From Xenopus tropicalis (Eukaryota > Chordata > Amphibia > Anura > Pipidae): DNA of 64,000 nt. This document shows positions 12,148 through 23,900 of this stretch, piece by piece; position 1 is the stretch's first letter; each line of letters starts with the position of its first letter. The stretch lies in NCBI RefSeq assembly GCF_000004195.4, contig NC_030678.2, positions 138,385,047 through 138,449,046 on the forward strand, given 5' to 3'. A program made the translations under genes and the position numbers. Below the pieces are notes generated by a model that saw only the letters and a list, made by a program, of their open reading frames with translations, was not told where the DNA came from and made no database searches.

Positions 12148-13192
12148 TGGGGCTGATTTATCAAAGTCCAAATTTCAGACATTTAAACGTTCGTTTAGGA
12201 AAAATTTGTATCAAAACGAAAATTTCTGATGTGTGTTAATTGTGCGAAAAATCACATTGTGGTCGTACAAAAATATTGTGGTATGAATCAACAGTTTTGA
12301 AATTTGCATATCCAAATTATCATAAACGGCGCAAAAAACTTTCTGACTTTGAACCTTCAGTACAGGAGGAAGCCTCCCATAGGACTTAATGGCACTCCTG
12401 CAGCTCCAACCTGGCCCAAGGAAAGTCTCCCATAGGACTTAATGGCACTCTGCAGCTCCAACCTGGCCCAAGGAAAGTCTCCCATAGGGCTCAATGGCAC
12501 TCTGCAGCTCCAACCTGGCCCAAGGAAAGTCTCCCATGGCACTTAATGGCACTCTGCAGCTCCAACCTGGCCCAAGGAAAGTCTCCCATAGGGCTCAATG
12601 GCACTCTCCAACCTGGCCCAAGGAAAGTCTCCCATAGGGCTCAATGGCACTCTGCAGCTGCCCAAGGAAAGTCTCCCATAGGGCTCAATGGCACTCTGCA
12701 GCTCCAAGGAAAGTAAAGAAATCAATGGCACAGCCCAAGGAAAGTCTCCCATAGGGCTCAATGGCACTCTGCAGCTCCAACCCGGCCCAAGGAAAGTCTC
12801 CCATAGGGCTCAATGGCACTCTGCAGCTCCAACCTGGCCCAAGGAAAGTCTCCCATAGGGCTCAATGGCACTCTGCAGCTCCAACCTGGCCCAAGGAAAG
12901 CCTCCCATAGGGCTCAATGGCACTCTGCAGCTCCAACCCGGCCCAAGGAAAGTCTCCCATAGGGCTCAATGGCACTCTGCAGCTCCAACCCGGCCCAAGG
13001 AAAGTCACGATACCGAAGCTTGAATGAATAACAAAACTTTCGTACTCATTGTGACAGATACGATTTTGTTGCACAAATTGTAACAAAGTACGAAAAAGTT
13101 GCGGACATTAACAAAAAAAAAATCGCAGAAAAGTATGAATTTTTAGCATTCGGACTGAATCGGACACAATCGTACTTTAATGAATAGGCCCC
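12148..13192. mobile_element. MITE-like TIR element containing a minisatellite
   Basis: Ends are GGGGCTGATTTATCAAAGT and ACTTTAATGAATAGGCCCC, the same family as 4974-10751. The inner text from 12230 to 12395 and from 13000 to 13180 aligns with 5050-5385. It has no coding capacity. Confidence 0.65.
12366..13010 (+). repeat. 52-bp minisatellite, about 12 copies
   Basis: The unit contains GCCCAAGGAAAGTCTCCCAT, then AGGGCTCAATGGCACTCTGC, then AGCTCCAACCTG. Several copies around 12600-12740 are shortened. The sister MITE has only one copy of the unit. The apparent - strand ORFs are a by-product of the repeat. Confidence 0.9.
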
Positions 13193-15902
13193 TAAGTGAA
13201 TAGCACCCTATAGTCTTGATGTGATTCATAGTGTAATGAAACCTTTACTGCAAGACTCCAGAGAGCAGAAACCAACCATGAAATGTACCACTGGGATAGT
13301 TCTGCATTTGGATAAGACATGACAAGCATAATTTTATGACTAACTATAAGCACTGAGATGGGTGGGGCCATTTGTATACAAATCTGTGGGGGCACAAGTA
13401 AGCGTGCAGATCTTTATCACCGGGTTAGAAAAGTCCAGTGAGTGATCTGTTTAAAATAAATGAACTTAAAGACATGAGTAAAGCTGTGTCAATGGTATAA
13501 ATATACAGCACTGGGTGAAGCCCCCTTCCCAAAGATCCCTTAATCAGCAACAGTTTCTAAGCAAAATGGTGTCAGCCTCCAGACAAATTAATGGTGGTCA
13601 CGTACAGTGTTGGATTGGCCTGCCAGGGCACCAGGAGAGAACCTAGCGCCCCCCCCTCCATGTGGCAGTTAAAGGGCAAGTAAGGCCCAGAATAAAGCCT
13701 CCAATGCAAATCCTACTTACCGACGTGATGTCTACATGATTTTTACATTCAGCATCAGGCCAAGCCTTGTTCCCCCCCTTGTCGCACACATGCACAATCA
13801 AGCATTTACTGGGGCAGGGGGTGGGGGGGCAAGGTTCCCGACTTGGGGTAGGCAATAGAAGAGGTACGTGCCTAGCAACCCTCACCGCTGCACCCTAGGG
13901 ATGAACCTCTTCTGCCTATTCCAAGTTCTGGCCCTGATTTCATTAATTGACCTAAAATTTTGCAAAAAGTGCATTGACGCCCAGGTCAGTCTAAGACTCC
14001 AGTGAGCTGCTTTCAGCTGCACCACAAACAGACAATAGCCTTTCTCTGTGTCAGACAGTGTGCCCTGGCTGCTTCGAGGGAACATTGTTTGCATCTAAAT
14101 GGCAGGCAACAAATCAGATGCAACCTTGCATTTTTTGTGTATCCATTTTTTAACAAACCGTCACTAAGTCACATGACCCCATTGTCAAACGATCACATTC
14201 CAGTCTCATGCCGTTTCCATGCTGCTGTAATCAGTGAGAAATAAGCTGGTAGCACGCGTGATGCCATAGACACTAGGACTGGTATGCGGGATGGCAAATC
14301 CCAAGGGAATTCCTATACAATGAGTATTCCAGCTCCTCCCAGTGTGTAGTTTCCATAATTACTACATGTTCTCCAAGAGCTTGAGGGAATGTGAGCCCAA
14401 GAGAGAATGATTTATTTAATGAGTGAAACTGCAATACTATCATTTGCTTTGTTCTCATATTTGCCAATCAATAACCTTTCCTGTTATTAGAGTTCAGGCT
14501 CCCATGAATGAGAAAACCAAAATGAAAGGATAATGAAATGGGTTTAAATGTGGTCCAGTGACTGGTATTAGAAATGGTCATTCTGTTATACATTAAATGT
14601 CAAGGTTGTGAACACAATGAACCCAAATCCCTCTGGGCTGGATGGTGTCACTGGCTCCATCCAGCCCATGGCAACCCAAGTGTTTACTGATTCCATTTTA
14701 CCACATGGATTAGTATCTATAGGGTCAGACACCAACACAAAAATGCTCCAGACCACGTTATTCTATATGTAGCAATGGTGTCCACCCTAACGGAATATGT
14801 TACACAGAGTGCAAAACTACACTCTCATATGTCTCACAATTGCACCAGGTGCAGCTCAGTTGCTTCAGGTATAACGTCCCCTCGCGATTGCAGCAACACT
14901 GGAATTCTGGGAAAACAATGCTGCATAATGGGGATGAAATGTTGATTGCACTTGAAATTGCACTTTGCTCACTGTACTTGTGGATGTAAAGGAGCCCTAG
15001 TGCTACTCTAGATTTGTAGGGGAACAAGTCCTTAAAGAAATACTTTCATGGGAGAATGTTTTTTCAAAACCAGTTAGTTAATAGAGCTTCTCCAGCAGAA
15101 TCCTGCATTGCAATACATTTTTCAAAAACAGATTTTTTTATATTTAATTTTGAAATTTTACATGGGGCCATATTCTTCATTTCCCAGGGTGCCACAGTCA
15201 TGTGACCTGTGCTCTGATAAACTTCAGTCACACTTTACTGCTGCGCTGCAAGTATCATCCCCTCCCTTTCCCCCCCCAGCAGCTGATCAGCAGCACAATG
15301 GGAAGGTAGCAAGATAGCAGCTCCCAGTCGATATCAGAATAGCACTCAATAGTAAGAAATCCAAGTCCAGCTTGGGACTCCTCCAGTGACATGGGAGTAG
15401 GAGAAACAATAGGCTACCTGAAAGCAGTTCTAATGTGTAGCGCTGGCTCCTTCTGAAAGCTCAGACTCAGGCACAATGCACTGAGATGGCACCTACACAC
15501 CAATATTACAGCTAGAAAAATAAATTTGTTGGTTAAAAAATACAATTTGAAATGGTAGAGTGAATAATTTGCTATGTAAACAGTGTAATATAGGAAAAAA
15601 AAAGTATACCAAAAAAATCATGACAGAATCCCTTTACGGTGGATCAGTTGATCACACTGGGGAGCATCCAGCAAAAACTAGTTCAAGAGGGGCCATAATA
15701 TTTGGCACACTGCAAGCCATGTACTTTGCCCACAGTGTATCTTCTCTAGGGTTGCCACCTTGCTGGGCTAACCTTACCAAAAGCATGAAATGGGCAGATC
15801 AGGGAGCTTTACGTGGTGGTAGTGGGGCTTAAACGACTTAAAAGGCTAAGTCGCTGGTGGATTCTGGGAGGGAAGGAATGGATGGGAAGCACATTGTTGT
15901 AC
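13193..15902. other. Intergenic with a MITE-like segment
   Basis: No conserved exon found. 15031-15640 ends with the text ATCATGACAGAATCCCTTT, as does 58318-58462, and shares GGTAGAG(T/A)GAAT, TTTGCTAT and AAACAGTGTAAT, which suggests copies of one TIR family. Confidence 0.45.
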
Positions 15903-16392
15903 TACATACCTCCCAACAATCGAAAAATTCAAACATTTGAAAAAGAAATGGCGCATGTAACACAGCAAAATTGTTTTGACTACACCCATTTTTGCAACCA
16001 CCCCCCAACTACCACTCCCATTTTACAAAATTTGTCAGGTTATTTAAAGTTTGAACACATTTCTGGGGGTTTTGGGGTCTTGTTTTATGTATTATTACAG
16101 TTTTGCTTAAAAAAAAGGTGAAATTGCCCTTTAAACTGCAAGTCTCAGTTCCCCCAAAAGACCTGTTTAGCTTATTAGTTACAGCTGTATCTCAGTGCAA
16201 GTGTTGCTTCTTAACTTTTCTGGGCTCTCTGGCAAAAGCTACTTTTTAATTAAGTTTGAGAAGCACTGTATCTTTTTTAGCGTTCAGTGCAGGAGATCAT
16301 AGGGAAATGAGGGACTTTTCAGAAAGAATCCGGGACTGAGCTGTTAAAATTGGGACTGTCCTGCGAAAATCGGGATAGTTGGGAGATATGCT
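15903..16392. mobile_element. TIR element with 'catacctcccaac' ends
   Basis: CATACCTCCCAACAATC and GATAGTTGGGAGATATG are inverted across about 490 bases. It includes GGGACTTTTCAGAAAG and similar text and has no recognised protein. Confidence 0.5.
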
Positions 16393-17640
16393 GTCCAGGT
16401 GGCAAACTTATTTGTGCTTGCCAAATATATTTCAAACACTTCCCATCAGTGTATGTAGCACTTCAGGGGGGGGTAAGGATAGTGACATGAGGGTCCCCTG
16501 CACCAGCAAGAGGTGCACGGAGAAAGTAGTAGGAGCAGGGGGACACTAGGCTCTTTGGAACCCCATCATCTTTGTCACAGATATATTAAACCGTTTATTG
16601 TGTACAGACACTGCCTCAGCTTTGGGCCCCAATTATTAGCCAACTAGTCACCTGGGTCCTTCCAGCAACTACAATGGTGCCCATGGAAATAAAAATCCCA
16701 ATGCACACATTTTAACATCCCTGATTTGCCCTGACCATGCCCTTTTTATGCCAAAACTCATCCTCATGAGGTTTGGTTCATCCTCCAACCAAACTTCACC
16801 CCGACAAGATCGCCCCCCCATTTGTATCTGAATGACGCCCTACATATATGGTGCCCTGACAATTCTGGCACATGTATATATATATATAGGATTCTGGTTG
16901 ACTTGGTGATTGGGCATGTTTGAAATTCTTAGCTGCTGATGCACCATGTTTGCTAGTGTGTGCAATTGAAGGTGCTGCTCCCCTTTAGGGCAATGACAGA
17001 TGGGGTGCTTTGCCACCCACGGCACAGAAATCTCCTCTCCAGCTGATGACAAAGTGCTGATATATCTGCTCCTCCTCATTCATTTCAATCGCAGCATGTA
17101 AAACACTTTACATATGGTGATCATGGGTAAGCACGCAGAAATGCCCCCTTTAACATTTTCGCCCAATAAGAAGAGACCTCCACGAGTAAGTGTTCTTATG
17201 AATGGGAAGGGGCTGATATTTTTAGATATTTGTCCCCCAAGATGCACTGTTCCCAGGAGAGTTGTACAAGGGGTTTACCTGCTGCCAGTGGAAAGCTTAG
17301 GGTAACCATTGCTGTTTTCTCTGAATAATCTAAAACAATATGTTGGCATGCCCTTGTTGTTTTTTTTTTTTTTTTTATATTCAAAACTTTCAGAAGAATA
17401 TTTGAAGGGCACCTGAATTTTACGATCCATAAAGGCAGACAGGACTCTCTATGGAAATTTCATTGTTAAATGGGGTGAAACTGAAAGGAGTTTCATAAGG
17501 ATCTACATGGATGGAAATTTTGGACTGTTACACAATCAGACAAAAGTGTCCCCTCTGAAACAATTGGATGGTTTAGTCACTCTCTTGTGTGATGGGGACT
17601 GTGACAGCCATCTCTGAGTGCTCAGTGTTCCCTGGGCCTG
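16393..17640. other. Region upstream of the IL23A promoter
   Basis: No exon recognised. There is a poly-T run at 17361-17376. In mammals the PAN2 gene lies on this side of IL23A; I see none of its exons here. Confidence 0.4.
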
Positions 17641-17665
17641 CCCCACACCTCAGGTAGTGTCATTA

Positions 17666-17714
17666 GGGGATGCCCCCTCCTTCTCTCTGACTCAGCCTCA
17701 CCTCCATATAAAAA
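17666..17714 (+). promoter_or_regulatory. IL23A: IL23A core promoter: TATA box, AP-1 site, kappaB-like site
   Basis: A TATA box (TATAAAAA) lies at 17707-17714, about 80 bases before the start codon. TGACTCA, a perfect AP-1 consensus, lies at 17688-17694. GGGGATGCCCC at 17666-17676 resembles an NF-kappaB site but departs from consensus at one position. AP-1 and c-Rel/NF-kappaB are known regulators of mammalian IL23A; that these sites work here is inference. Transcription is expected to begin near 17737. Confidence 0.55.
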
Positions 17715-17793
17715 AAAGCATCACTGGTCTGTTGTTACCTATTCCTTTACTGAGAGCATCACAGGACTTACACTCGCAGCTCTTTGCTTGGAA

Positions 17794-17967
17794 ATGTTTT
17801 TCAGATACTCTATGCTGTTTCTGGTCATCTTCTTGTCGACAGCCTCCCAGAGTTTGCCTTTACGTAATGGCACTGATTCTGTTATGCATAAGTGTTCATG
17901 GAATAAACTTAAGGAATTGTCCCGGGACTTGAATGATCAGGCGTTGGACTTCTACAATACGATTGTG
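17794..17967 (+). CDS. IL23A: IL23A coding exon 1 (signal peptide and helix A)
   Basis: The exon encodes 58 residues. The first 20 form a hydrophobic leader with a likely cleavage after STASQS. They are followed by the NGT sequon and an amphipathic stretch from Cys33 (WNKLKELSRDLNDQAL) that fits helix A of the cytokine fold. The donor is GTG|gtaaga in phase 0. The ATG lies about 90 bases downstream of a TATA box, which supports this start. Confidence 0.88.
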
Positions 17968-20900
17968 GTAAGATAACCACACTGACCTAGTGTGGCTTCT
18001 ATATCATGCATAGGATGCAGCGCTAACACTTAAACCTGCCATTTACGGCTTTTAATCCTATATGACCAGTTAAAGGAGACATGAGAAAAAATATTTTTTG
18101 GCAGGGGATGCTGGAAGTTGTAGTTACAATGTTAGATGTGATATGCAGGTTGAACATCCCTGAAGTGTGTGTTTTTATTTTCTGAGCACCTTCTCCTATA
18201 TGGGCACAAATAGACCAGCGTGAATAGGTACACCTGTGCCTTGGTGGGTAAGAATATTCTTTTAGGGAGGGGCAGGAACCAAAGAAAAATATAAACTATA
18301 TGCTACATTGTGATGCCAGGCAGCACAGCGTGTAACAAAAGGGGCAGATGCCCCTGTGCTTGCTGGGTGGCCCCCACTGAAGGGATCACAGAGCGGTTGT
18401 GATTTATGTGCAATTTCAGTACATTTTTATGAAACATTTAATTGTCTCTAAGGTTTGGGGCCCTAACTGGCTGTGGGGGCCAGTATTATCTATCGACCAT
18501 ATTTGTTTCACATACCTGGATGTTGCTAGCGTGGTCCTGTGTATGGGTTCAGTGTGCCCTGAATTACAGTGCAGTCAGAGAGAGGATGATAAAACCACTG
18601 TTGCCAAGTGGCCAGTATATTACTGGTGTATCTGGTAATACCAATGTTATCAAGCTCTTTTCCCAGGGATGCCTTGCTGAAAGGAATTAAGCAGAGTTGT
18701 GCCAGTTACTGACATCTCTCACTTTTAGTGCATGATGGAGCTCTTAGTGCTCAGCTGTTAAACACCTGTATCCCAGAGCAAAAACCAGAAACTGCAGTAA
18801 CTTCCCTGCACAATGTGGTGTGTGGGGCATTCCTCTTTCCTCAAGAGCAATAAAAAAAACAACAATATTGTCACTTGACAGACATTTTGACATAATTGTT
18901 TAATCTTTAAATTAAATTATATTATCCTTACTGAGATCCCACTATGGGTGAGTTGTCTATTTAAAGGAGCAGTATACCCAACATGAGTTTAATAAATTAT
19001 GCTTGTGCTGAACATATATTTTTGCTATTGTTTTAATGAAAAAAAATGTTTTTTGTTATTTCTATGAGGCAAACAGAAATTGAAGCTACTCCATGTTTAG
19101 CATGTCTGAATTAGAAACAACAGGCAAAAAGTATATTTCAAACAAGCCCCATTTATTCAATTCATGTTGAGCCATGTAGTATACTGACCCTTTAAGCAAA
19201 ATGCAGTAATATACCAACAGAAATATGAATTAATTCTAAACCAGTGGAGCATCAGTAGCCAAAGAGCTGTCATTAGCACTTTACAGGCAGGAAGAACAGT
19301 GTTTCTATGTAGCAAACTTAGGATAGGTTAGGAAAGGGTCTGTGGCTGTCGGATTGCAGGTATAGTAGGGAGAGATGGTGCCTATAGTAGCAGTGGGATA
19401 ATAGCCTCTGGGAAGGGACTGGGGCTGTGGGATAGCAGGTATAGTAGGTAGAGATGGTGCCTATAGTAGCAGTGGGATAATAGCCTCTGGGAAGGGACTG
19501 GGGCTGTGGGATAGCAGGTATAGTAGGTAGAGATGGTGCCTATAGTAGCAGTGGGGGGATAATAGCCTCTGGGAAGGGACTGTGGCTGTGGGATAGCAGG
19601 TATAGTAGGGAGAGATGGTGCCTATAGTAGCAGTGGGATAATAGCCTCTGGGAAGGGACTGGGGCTGTGGGATAGCATGTATAGTAGGGAGAGATGGTGC
19701 CTATAGTAGCAGTGGGGATAATAGCCTCTGGGAAGGGTCTGTGGCTGTGGGATAGCAGGTATAGTAGGGAGAGATGGTGCCTATAGTAGCAGTGGGGGGA
19801 TAATAGCCTCTGGGAAGGGACTGGGGCTGTGGGATAGCAGGTATAGTAGGGAGAGATGGTGCCTATAGTAACAGTGAGTTAATAGCTTCTGGGAAGGGAC
19901 TGTGGCTGCGGAACTGCAGGTATAGCAAGATGGATACAGCAGAGCAAGAAAGCTGTAGAGTCTACAGTGTAGACTGTCAGGGGGTTTTGGGAGTTGTATT
20001 TCACTAGAAAAGTCCTACTTTATATAAATAATAGAACTCTCACAATCTGCCTTACAACTTTAAATATCCCTAAACCATTAGAAAAAGAATATTAAACATA
20101 TTAAAGCTAAAATCACTCGGGGTGTCAAAATGTTAGACACCCCCCCAGTGGCTGTAAAGGCTTACCTGATACCCCAAGCTAGTGCTCCTGTTTAGGAGAA
20201 AACCACACCAGCCTGGGGTAGCAGCTGTTTTTCATTCTATTGCACATGCAAAGGCGGCGCAAAGACAGGGGGAGGAAGAGGAGACAGGGCCGGATTTCTA
20301 TCCTGGGCGCCCAGAGGCCGTCCCTGTGGGTGTCCCCCGTGTGGATGCACGAATGTGCCCCCAGTGCGCATGCGCAAATGCGCCCCCAGTGCGCATGCGC
20401 AACCGCGCCCCCAGTGCTCATGCGCAATGCGCCACCTCCCCATTGCATATGCGCTAATGCTCCTTTAAACTCCCATACGGAGCAGTGGGGAGAGGTCCCG
20501 ACTGCTCCGTATGGGAGTCAAATTTAAAAATTTTCCTTGCGGCAGGGCGGCATGCCGCCCCTAAACTTCTGCCGCCCTAGGCCCGGGCCTTTGTGGCCTC
20601 TCCACAAATCCGGGCCTGAGAGGAGACAATCATTTGCAGGTACCCAGGCTGGTGTGGTTTTCTCCTAACAGGAGCCCCAGCCCAGGGTATCAGGCAGCCT
20701 TTACAATGACTGGTGTCTAACATTTTGGCACCCCTAGTGATTGTACCTTCTCTTTTAAGTGAAATGCTGTTAATGTAATCACTATCTACATTGTTTCCTA
20801 TTGCAGAAACCTGAGATACCAGAGAGGGGAGAATCTGGCATTCCACGAATTCTCTGTGAGCATCAGTGTGGTCCAGAAGGCATCTCATCGGATGAACAGG

Positions 20901-23900
20901 TACTGCGCACCCTGCTGTGAATATGGACTGTGCAGTAGTAGTGAGCACACAGACGCCAAGCAGGAAGTTCAGCTCACAACTATTGGGGTTTCCCTATATC
21001 AGATATCTGTGTGCCTATGCATAACTAAAATATTCCAAAGATACATCATGGAAATACCTTTTAACAGCGGAAGGCTTGTTCATTCCAGTTAAGCAAAGCT
21101 GGCCACATTAAGGAAAACCTTATATGTTCCCTGATGCAGACTGCAGCCCACTGCATCCTCAGCCTATTGCCCCACCCTTCCTAAACCACATGGAATAACA
21201 GGCATGACAAGATGGGTGCTTGTCTGTCATTGTGGCCATCTCTAGTTAAAGGGGAACTAGATATAAGCTATCTCATAGAAAAAGGAATCTTTCAAAATAA
21301 AATGAATACAATTTGTCCCGTTTCTAAAATATATTCATAATGTATAAATATATTTTATTTATGGCAGGCTGAATTCATTTGCTTACCTTTTCCCCCAAGT
21401 CCTCTTTAATTAAAAAAATGCACCAATTCTGGGTTCTTTTTATCTGAGCACATGCTGCCAATTGACTTTTCCCAAGGATTCCTTGTACCTCACTAAGACT
21501 CAGGAGACTTGCAGTACAGTTTGTGACTTTATTATAGTGGGTATATGCAGCTCTAGGGATCCCAGGGAAACAAGGGTTGGAGGGCACTAAAGCTGGTCAT
21601 ACATTGTAACATCCTTCATTTGGAAAGGTTTTCAAATGAGTTGATATCTATTAGTTTATCCTTTATTGGTTTGGCCACCAAAGTGCCAAAAGTCCCCTAG
21701 TGCCATTAGATTAGATTATGATGGGGTGTTACAGAAACCTGTAACCCCAATCAGGTACCTGTAGCAACCAATCAGATATATTTTGTGATTAATTGGCCTG
21801 CAGTAGGCAGATCAAAGTTTAAGGGCTTTTACTCACAAGCGTTTGCTTCTGCGCTTCCCTGCATTGTGTTCCTCTGCGCAGAAACAAAGGCAGACCTGGG
21901 GGGAAGCAACACACCGGGTTCCACCTGCATTCAGCCTTACATGCGCCCGTGAGAGGAATGCAATGCAGGGAAGTGCAGAAGCAAACGCTTATGAATACAA
22001 GCCCTAATGATTGCCGATTGGTTGCAATCAGTTACTGCAACGGTGCAAATATTTCCATTTTTTAGTGAACGAGTCGCCTATCATTGTGTGTTTCCAATCA
22101 TCGATTGTTTTTATTCCTCTTTTATTCCAGCCATGCCTCCAGCGAATTTACCGCGTCTTGCACTACTATGAGGATGGTATCCGTCAGGTGTTTCACCGGA
22201 GCCATAAGGCTAAAGTCAATGAAGAGGCTTGGATAAGCAAAAGTAGGAAGGATACATCCAGAATGCAAAATACTATAAAAAACATACTGTGGTGCCTCAA
22301 GGTAAGGAATCACTGTGCTTTCTTATTTCTAGGCTTTTTGATTTCTGCTCATTGAAGGGGTAGTTCACCTTTAAATTAACTTTTAGTATGATGTAGACAT
22401 TGATATCCTTTTAGCAGATTTTGAGCAGCTGTACAGTTTGGTATTTTAGCAGCTATCTGGTTGCTAGGGTACAATATACCCTAGCAACCAGGCAGCAGTT
22501 TTAAAAAAGAGGGTCTGCATAGACAGATAAGTAATAAACAATAACAATAAAATTGTAGCCTCACATAGTTTTTAGCTGCCAGTGGCAGTGACCCTATTTT
22601 AAAGCTAGAAAGAGTCAGAAGAGGAAGGCAAATAATTCAAAAACTATACAAAATAAATAATGAAACCCAATTGTAAAGATGTTTAGTTAAAGGTGAGCTA
22701 CTCCTTTAAAAGCATTCTAAATATTAAGAGTTGCTAAGGGCATTCCTGTGTCACACAAACTTCATTCAGAAGGTATTGCCTGCTCTCATCTCACTTTACT
22801 GACAGTCCTACATCCCAAGAATATTGTACAGGCTGGGAATCAAAGGACAAGCCCGGCATTGCCCATTATTTTCAGTGCCATATATCATATAGAGATAATG
22901 CTGGCAGCCTGACATTTACTAGCCTCTAATTAGCATTGTGTGTGTATCTTCCATGGCAATACAGAGACAGATTAACATGAGATATTGGCCTCCTTCCTTC
23001 CTGGATTACAAAACACTCTCCAGAGCAGGGAAAGAGAAACACCAGGGGAAATTACTACCACTAGGCTGGAAAACAGCACATGCACCAGTTTCTTAAATTT
23101 CATAATGCCGACTTTTACATATATAAAGGCTGTCTTCGTGGATAAGGCACTTCCTTACACCTACACAACGATACTCCATGTTTCATGGCACTTTCTTTCT
23201 GCACACTATTTGCCAGTGCAGCAATGAAATTCCATGACTGAATAACACATTGATGGAAACACAATTCTAATCAATATTAGTTCTGTCAAGCAAATTCCAC
23301 AGGTAGCAGCCTAGTGCGCTCTCTGTTTGCTGGGTATGTGAGATTGCTGCCATCTAGGGGCAGTAATGAGCATTTACTCAATTGTTACCCAAGTGGCACA
23401 TTTATTTGTGATACACATGCTGTAGATTTTCACTTGACAACCAAAACAGTAGACGTAAAAAACAACCTGGCATAAGGTATTTGGGCTGCAATATAATTAT
23501 AACTATATGGACGGTATTCTTTCAGTTCAATGTAATTAAAGGGCCAGTTATACCAGAAAAGGGGATTTTTTGCCTACTATAACTTCTATCCCACAGCCAC
23601 AGTCCCTTCCCAGAGGCTATTATCCCACTGCTACTATAGGCACCATCTCTCCCTACTATACCTGTTATCCCACAGCCACAGTCCCTTCCCAGAGGCTATT
23701 ATCCCACTGTTACTATAGGCACCATCTCTCCCTACTATACCTGCTATCCCACAGCCACAGTCCCTTCCCAGAGGCTATTATCCCCCCACTGCTAATATAG
23801 GCACCATCTCTCCCTACTATACCTGCTATCCCACAGCCACAGTCCCTTCCCAGAGGCTATTATCCCCCCACTGCTACTATAGGCACCATCTCTCCCTACT

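Noticed and set aside
12357..13086. Proline/glycine-rich frames (SPMGDFPWARLELQ)
   Set aside because: They arise from the 52-bp minisatellite, whose period shifts the frame; no gene structure.
1..17640. PAN2, expected beside IL23A
   Set aside because: No frame matches its WD40, UCH or exonuclease motifs in this stretch; it may lie further left.
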